This document shows positions 59,363-64,000 of a stretch of DNA of 64,000 bases, piece by piece. The translations under genes and the position numbers were made by a program. The stretch is from contig CAYXUZ010000002.1 in NCBI GenBank assembly GCA_964467705.1, forward strand, positions 47,330-111,329, written 5' to 3'. A model generated the notes under the pieces. The model saw only the letters and a program-made list of their open reading frames with translations. It ran no database searches and was not told the origin of the DNA. Numbering within the stretch: position 1 is the stretch's first letter; each line of letters starts with the position of its first letter. Source of the DNA: CAADGU01 sp964467705 (GTDB lineage: Bacteria; Chloroflexota; Anaerolineae; Promineifilales; Promineifilaceae).

Positions 59363-62045
59363 TTACTCCACTTTTATCACAATTGGCAGATAAATCCAGA
59401 AGCTCGGTGCGGGGGGCGTGGCTGTGGGTGTGGCCGATGCCGTAACTGTCGGTATGGCTGTACCGGTCGGCGTCGGTGTAGACGTGTGGGTAGGCGTGGC
59501 CGATGGCGTGGGCGTAAAGGTCTGCGTTGGCGGTGGGAGCGAGCCTGTTGGTGTAGGGGTCGGTGTCAATGTCCCGGTAGGGGTGGGCGTGCTGGTTGAT
59601 GTAGGCGTCCAGGTAGGAGTATTAGTCGGCGTGGGCGTCAAGGTTGGCGTGTTGGATGGTGTTGGCGTATTGGTTGGTGTAGGTGTAAAGGTTGGTGTAT
59701 TCGATGGTGTTGGTGTATTGGTCGGTGTGTGTGTAGAGGTTGGCGTGTTGGATGGTGTTGGCGTATTGGTCGGTGTAGGTGTAAAGGTTGGCGTGTTGGA
59801 TGGTGTTGGTGTGTGGATTGGGGTGGGAGTAGGAACACCGCTGGCGGTGAGGGGGCCGGCCACAACCAGGGCATAGGGTTGGGAGGCAATGGGTACGTTA
59901 AAAGCGTTCACGCTTACCTGGTATGTGCCGATGGGCGGGTTGCTGATGATAACTCCTTCCACGTTGTTCAGGCGGTCGCCGGTGGGGATGTCGTTGCCAT
60001 AGTAGGTACCACCAGGGCCGGTGACAACCAGGTCTAAATCGTTGACTAACTGGGCGCCGGCCGACAGGGAAGCGGGAGGGTCCGTCCAGACGAGCATGAT
60101 GCGCAGGGGTTGGGTATTGGTGATGACTTGCAACGGCCGTAACGCCGTATGGCTGTAGTTCTCGCTTTGGCCGGTCGTCAGGCCAGTGGTGTGGTCATCA
60201 AACCAGAGCAGGTAATTGGGCGGTGGGCTGACGAAACCGAGGCTGGCACGACCCCACCCGGCCACGCTATTGGGTCGGGTATTGGGAATTTCCTGCGTCG
60301 AGCCTGTACCATATTGGCCGGGGGCCATATCTTCGGTGGTGTTGAGCAGGGTGGCTTTGACCAGAGCGGCGCTGGGGTTGACTACTCCTTGCCCATTGAG
60401 CCATTCACGTACCAGCGTCCCCATTCCAGCCGTCAGCGGCGTGGCCATGGACGTGCCGCCGGAATAGACATAGTCGGGGTTGGTATGTGCGCCCCACAAT
60501 GTGCCTGCGCCCGGTGTGTGGGAACGGTTGGAGACGATGTTGACGCCGGGGGNNNNNNNNNNACAAAGTTGTGGCCCCTGGTACATGAGATGCATTGGAA
60601 ACAATACTTGTGCCAGGAGCTACAATATCTGGTTTGGCCCGCCCGTCATCAGTTGGGCCACGCGAAGAAAAAGCGGCCATGCCGTTGATGTTATTGGCAA
60701 TAATATCGCCAGCTATAGGTTGGGTGGCAAAGCAAAAGCTGATCAGCAGCCAGGGAACGCCTTGCAATGGCCCCTCGTTTTTGTTGCTCTCGGATGCACC
60801 CACGGTGATCACATTTTTGGCTGTGGCGGGGGAAAGCAGCGAATCCGGGTCAATGACGCCATTACCGCCGGTGCAGAAGCCGAAGACACCCGGTACGCCA
60901 TCTGTGCCAGAGTTACCGGCAGCGGCAAAGATGGTCATGTCAGGGTGATCCCAGAGAAACTGGTCGGTGCGCTGTGCGCCATAGGGGTAGCCGCCATAGG
61001 TGGCTTCTGTGTCGGTGATGGGACCGGTGACATCGCCCCAACTGTTACTGTGCAGGCGGGCGTCGCTGTTGTAGGCCTGGTCGAACAGGCCATAATAATC
61101 GTCCGGGATACCGATGATGGCCCCATTGGCGTCTACTTCAAAACCCTGGATGACCAGACCTGCTTCGGGGGCAACGCCAGCAAAGGAGGTGGCATAGTTG
61201 CCGGGCGTGGCCCCCGATTGTATGCCGGAACCAGCGGCAGAACCGGCGACATGGGTACCGTGCCCGTGTTGGTCGGCCCAATCACCGCCGGGGGCCAGAG
61301 GAAAGGTGGCCACAATGCGCCCGCTAAAGTCGGGGCTGAGGGTGCCCAGGTTACCGGTGTCCAAACCGGAGTCGGTAATGGCGATGATTTGTCCGTTGCC
61401 ATAAAGGGGGGTGGTTTGCCAGACGGTATTGACGTCCATGATGGTACGGCCGTAATCATTCAACAAGCGTGGCTGGCTGAACGGTTCAATCCAACGCACG
61501 GCCGTCAGTTCAGCGATTTGCCGGAGTTGTGCCTGGGTCAACGAAGTGTTGGCATCAAAGGGCAACGTAGCCAGGGCTTGCGCCAGTTGGCCGCTATCGT
61601 CAGGCCAGCCGGTGATGCGTACCCGGCCAACGGCCGTGCCCTGGTCAACAGTGCGCAGCAGAGCCGGGGCCAGTTTGTCGGCCAGGGTAAAGGGAACACG
61701 GCCGTAAACCGACGGAAGGCTGGCGGCAGCATCTAGTTGTACGGCCGTGCCCCGCACCAGATAAGCATAATCTGGAATGTATTCCAGAATGGTAACGCCG
61801 GTCTGTTCCAGGCTATTTTTGTAGGCATGGCTGATGGGGCCGCGAAATTGGATGATGGCATAAGGGCCAGGGGCGGTGGTGCCTGGCCCCAGCGTTTGGG
61901 CAGTGGGGTCTTGGGCATCAAACACGCCGCGATGCAGCCGCAGTTGCGGTGTAATAGTTTGCCCGGCGGCGCGTGTGGACAAGGCGGTCACGACTAATAC
62001 AGTTGTGAATAAGACCAAGGTGAATAGGGGTAACTTCTTTTTCAT
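59363..62045 (-). CDS. Secreted S8 (subtilisin-like) protease with Thr/Pro linker and C-terminal YLP motif (broken by a 10-N gap)
   Basis: About 890 residues from ATG at 62045. Signal peptide (KKKLPLFTLVLFTTVLVVTA), an inhibitor-like N-terminal region to about 200, then the catalytic triad: Asp in IIAITDSGLDTG (about 220), His in HGHGTHVAGS (about 262), and Ser in YSGGTSMATPL after the gap. A P-domain/beta-sandwich region follows, then a threonine/proline repeat (about 150 residues) and the end FWIYLPIVIKVE. The Ns at 60553-60562 shift the frame, so two overlapping frames are parts of one gene. The sequences on both sides of the gap encode similar peptides (PGTSIVSNASHVPGATTL and PGVNIVSNRSHTPGAGTL), so the join may be false or chimeric. 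Confidence 0.85.
59411..59822 (-). repeat. Thr-Pro-rich low-complexity coding repeat
   Basis: Tandem TPTPTNTPTPSNTP-type units in the S8 protease, with a DNA period around 54-60 bases containing GTTGGCGTG/GGTGTTGGTG words. It forms an extended linker between the protease domains and the C-terminal motif. Such arrays change length easily. Confidence 0.85.
60553..60562. other. Scaffold gap (10 N) inside the S8 protease
   Basis: Both contig ends encode the same segment of the protease fold in diverged form, so the gap is not a simple missing stretch. Confidence 0.95.
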
Positions 62046-62244
62046 ATGCCTGCCTCCGGAGAGTATGGTGATGGCAGAAAGGGATGGAGGCAATGGTAAA
62101 TAGGTAATCGGTGAAGCCTGACGGATAAACCGGCACAGTGACTCCCGTTATTTTCCGCACAGCAGTGCAGGCGGTCACGTTGATGCAACGGCCGTCGCCT
62201 GTGCGACATCAGCGGTCTGCCATTTGATCCGTCAGGAAGCGATC

Positions 62245-64000
62245 TTACCCCGTATTTTTTAGGCCGGAGGCGATGCCGTTAATGGTCAGAAAGATGGTGT
62301 GTAGCAATTCCTGAGCAGTCTGGCTCTCTTGCTCAGAGAGGTAGCGCAGTTTGCGCAATAACCCAACCTGAATGAAGTTGAGCGGGTCTACATACGGGTT
62401 ACGTTGCCGCACGGAGCGTTGCAACGTGGGGTCATTGTCCAGCAGTTCCCGCTGCCCGGTGACGCGCAAAATCCAGGTCACTGTGCGGTCAAACTCCGCT
62501 TTGATGTCCCCATAAATCTGTTCGCGCACCTTTTTGTCGCTGACCAGGCTGGCATAGAGGCGGGCAATGCCCATGTCCGCTTTGGCCAGGGAGACCTGAG
62601 CGTTGTCCAGCACCACCTGGAAGAAAGGCCAGTCGCGGTACATCTCGCCGAGCAATTGCACATTGGTGGGGGTTTTGCCGAACGTTTCCAGGGCTGTGCC
62701 CACGCCATACCAGCCGGGCACGACGTGGCGGCTTTGCATCCAGCTAAAACCCCAGGGGATGGCGCGCAGGCTGTCGAAGGTGGCTTTGGCGGTGCGGCGC
62801 GACGGCCGTGACCCAATCCGCATCTGGTTGATCTCCGCAATGGGGGTGGCCTGTTGCCAGTATTCCAGCAGGGCCGGTGTTTCATAAATCAGTTGGCGAT
62901 AGGCGTGGTAGGAGATGGCGGCCAGTTCATCCATTGCCTTCTGCCATTCGGGTTGAATGCGCGGCAGTGCTCCATGCCGGGGGTCGGCGCTGGCCAGCAG
63001 GGTGGCGTGAACGACCTGCTCCAGGTGGCGGCGGGCGATGGCCGGATGGCCGTACCGTTCATCAATCACTTCGCCCTGTTCGGTGATGCGAATACGGCCG
63101 TTCACGCTGCCAGGTGGTTGGGCCAGAATAGCCCGGTTGGCCGGGCCGCCGCCGCGCGCAATCGTGCCCCCCCGCCCATGAAAGAGCATGATCTCCACGT
63201 CATGCGCCCGGCACGTTTCGGCCAGCGTCTCCTGTGCCTGGTACAGTTCCCAATTGGCAGCCATGTAACCGGCGTCTTTGTTACTGTCCGAGTAGCCGAT
63301 CATGATGGTCTGGCGGCGGCCGGCGCGGGTCAGGTGAGGGGCGTAGGCGGGATGGGTGAAGAGGTGGGTCATTACGTCGGCGGCGTGGCGCAAATCATCA
63401 CGGGTTTCAAAGAGAGGTACGAAAGTCATCCCTTCTCGTTCGCGGTCCGGTTGCAGGCAAAGGCCGTGCCATTTTGCCAGCAGCAGGGGCGTCAGAATGT
63501 CCTCTGGGCCATGTGTCATGCTGACGATGTATTGGCCGACGATTTCACGGCCGTAAAAATTCACGCCACGTTTGAGAATCTGGAATAGTTGCAATGTTTC
63601 CTCCGCTTCGGCGGAGAGGTCGGCGAGGGTAGTCAGGTCAGGGTTGGGTTGGGCCAGCAGGTCAGAGAGGACGGCCGCACGGCCGTGCCCGTCCAACGCG
63701 CCAAAATCATCATGCAGCCCCCATTTTTGCAGCAGTTCGGCCAGTACGGCCGTGTTGTAATCGCTATANNNNNNNNNNGGATGTCTAGCGCGGCCACATG
63801 CAGGCCAAACACCTGCGCCTGCCGCCGGAACCGGGCCAGGTCGTCATGGGCAATATCTTCCAGCCCGGTCTGGTGTAAGGTCTGGTTCATCAGGTCGAGC
63901 GGCCGTAATAAATCATCCTTGCTCTTCATGCGCAGCGGCCGGTTGCTCAACCCCTTCAGCCGGGAAACCATATCGCCGCGGGAAGCGTCGGCCAAGTCTT
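62245..64000 (-). CDS. ppc: Phosphoenolpyruvate carboxylase, C-terminal part (start outside window, 10-N gap)
   Basis: About 580 residues seen. The two PEPC signatures are present: TIMIGYSDSNKDAGYMAANW and MLFHGRGGTIARGGGPANRA (catalytic Arg/His region). The C-terminus GIASGLKNTG is the conserved end that contacts the active site. The upstream part (RRQAQVFGLHVAALDI) precedes the gap, then YSDYNTAVLAELLQ in homologous order. The Ns at 63769-63778 shift the frame. The apparent start near 63995 is internal (TTG); the gene continues beyond 64000. It makes oxaloacetate from PEP and bicarbonate (anaplerosis). Confidence 0.95.
63769..63778. other. Scaffold gap (10 N) inside PEP carboxylase
   Basis: The frame differs before and after. 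Homology says the two halves are one enzyme and only a few codons are missing. Confidence 0.95.

Noticed and set aside
59363..62093. Two overlapping protease genes
   Set aside because: The overlap arises only because the ten Ns shift the frame; catalytic Asp/His are in one frame and Ser in the other.

Overview
The window looks like a chromosomal scaffold piece from a moderately GC-rich member of the Chloroflexota, probably an Anaerolineae-type organism. This rests on overall gene content: MalT-like LuxR ATPases, a threonine/proline-linker secreted protease with a terminal YLP-type motif, a YacL-like PIN-TRAM protein, BMP-type ABC transport and several SDR epimerases. It is inference, not a phylogeny. 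Six runs of exactly ten Ns mark scaffold joins, and each interrupts or touches a coding region.

Left part (1-14.2 kb): a truncated NuoE-NuoF fusion, an SLC13-type permease, an orphan histidine kinase, ArfB, a thioredoxin-fold protein whose first active-site cysteine position is an in-frame TGA (probable selenoprotein), a phosphomutase/phosphatase-superfamily enzyme, a flavin reductase, a tRNA-Arg(UCU) gene split by a 623-nt group I intron that carries a PD-(D/E)XK homing endonuclease, an SDR, the bifunctional NAD(P)H-hydrate repair enzyme, an AT-rich orphan gene between two 64-nt direct repeats, an amine oxidase, a PAS protein and an MBL-fold hydrolase.

Middle part (14.2-35.9 kb): what looks like an acquired or differently evolving island that ends exactly at the 3' end of tRNA-Val(CAC). 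It begins with a MalT-like regulator. A set of small proteins of unknown function follows (DUF1269, META lipoproteins, DUF6325-like, SHOCT), then an MBL-fold protein and a DUF1269-arylsulfatase fusion. After these comes a dense ion-transport block: ClC, three SulP permeases, KtrA/KtrB, an AI-2E-family permease and small membrane proteins. Released sulfate, anion exchange and K+ uptake could be one physiological unit (ion or stress homeostasis), but this is inference from neighbourhood.

Right part (36-64 kb): housekeeping and transport genes. These include an SDR, a PD-(D/E)XK-like protein, a 48-aa membrane peptide, a complete BMP-type ABC importer operon, an M50-like protease fused to TPRs, carbamate kinase, leucyl aminopeptidase, a carboxylate-amine ligase, M28 and S8 peptidases, PIN-TRAM, CysS, an ABC-exporter-like membrane protein and the C-terminal part of PEP carboxylase.

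Two genome-wide signatures stand out. First, the palindromic octamer ACGGCCGT is massively over-represented: about 112 copies by hand count, against one or two expected. It is about three-fold rarer inside the 14.2-35.9 kb island. Second, several families of short palindromic, word-repeating sequences sit between genes and often supply the stop codon or C-terminal tail of the adjacent protein.
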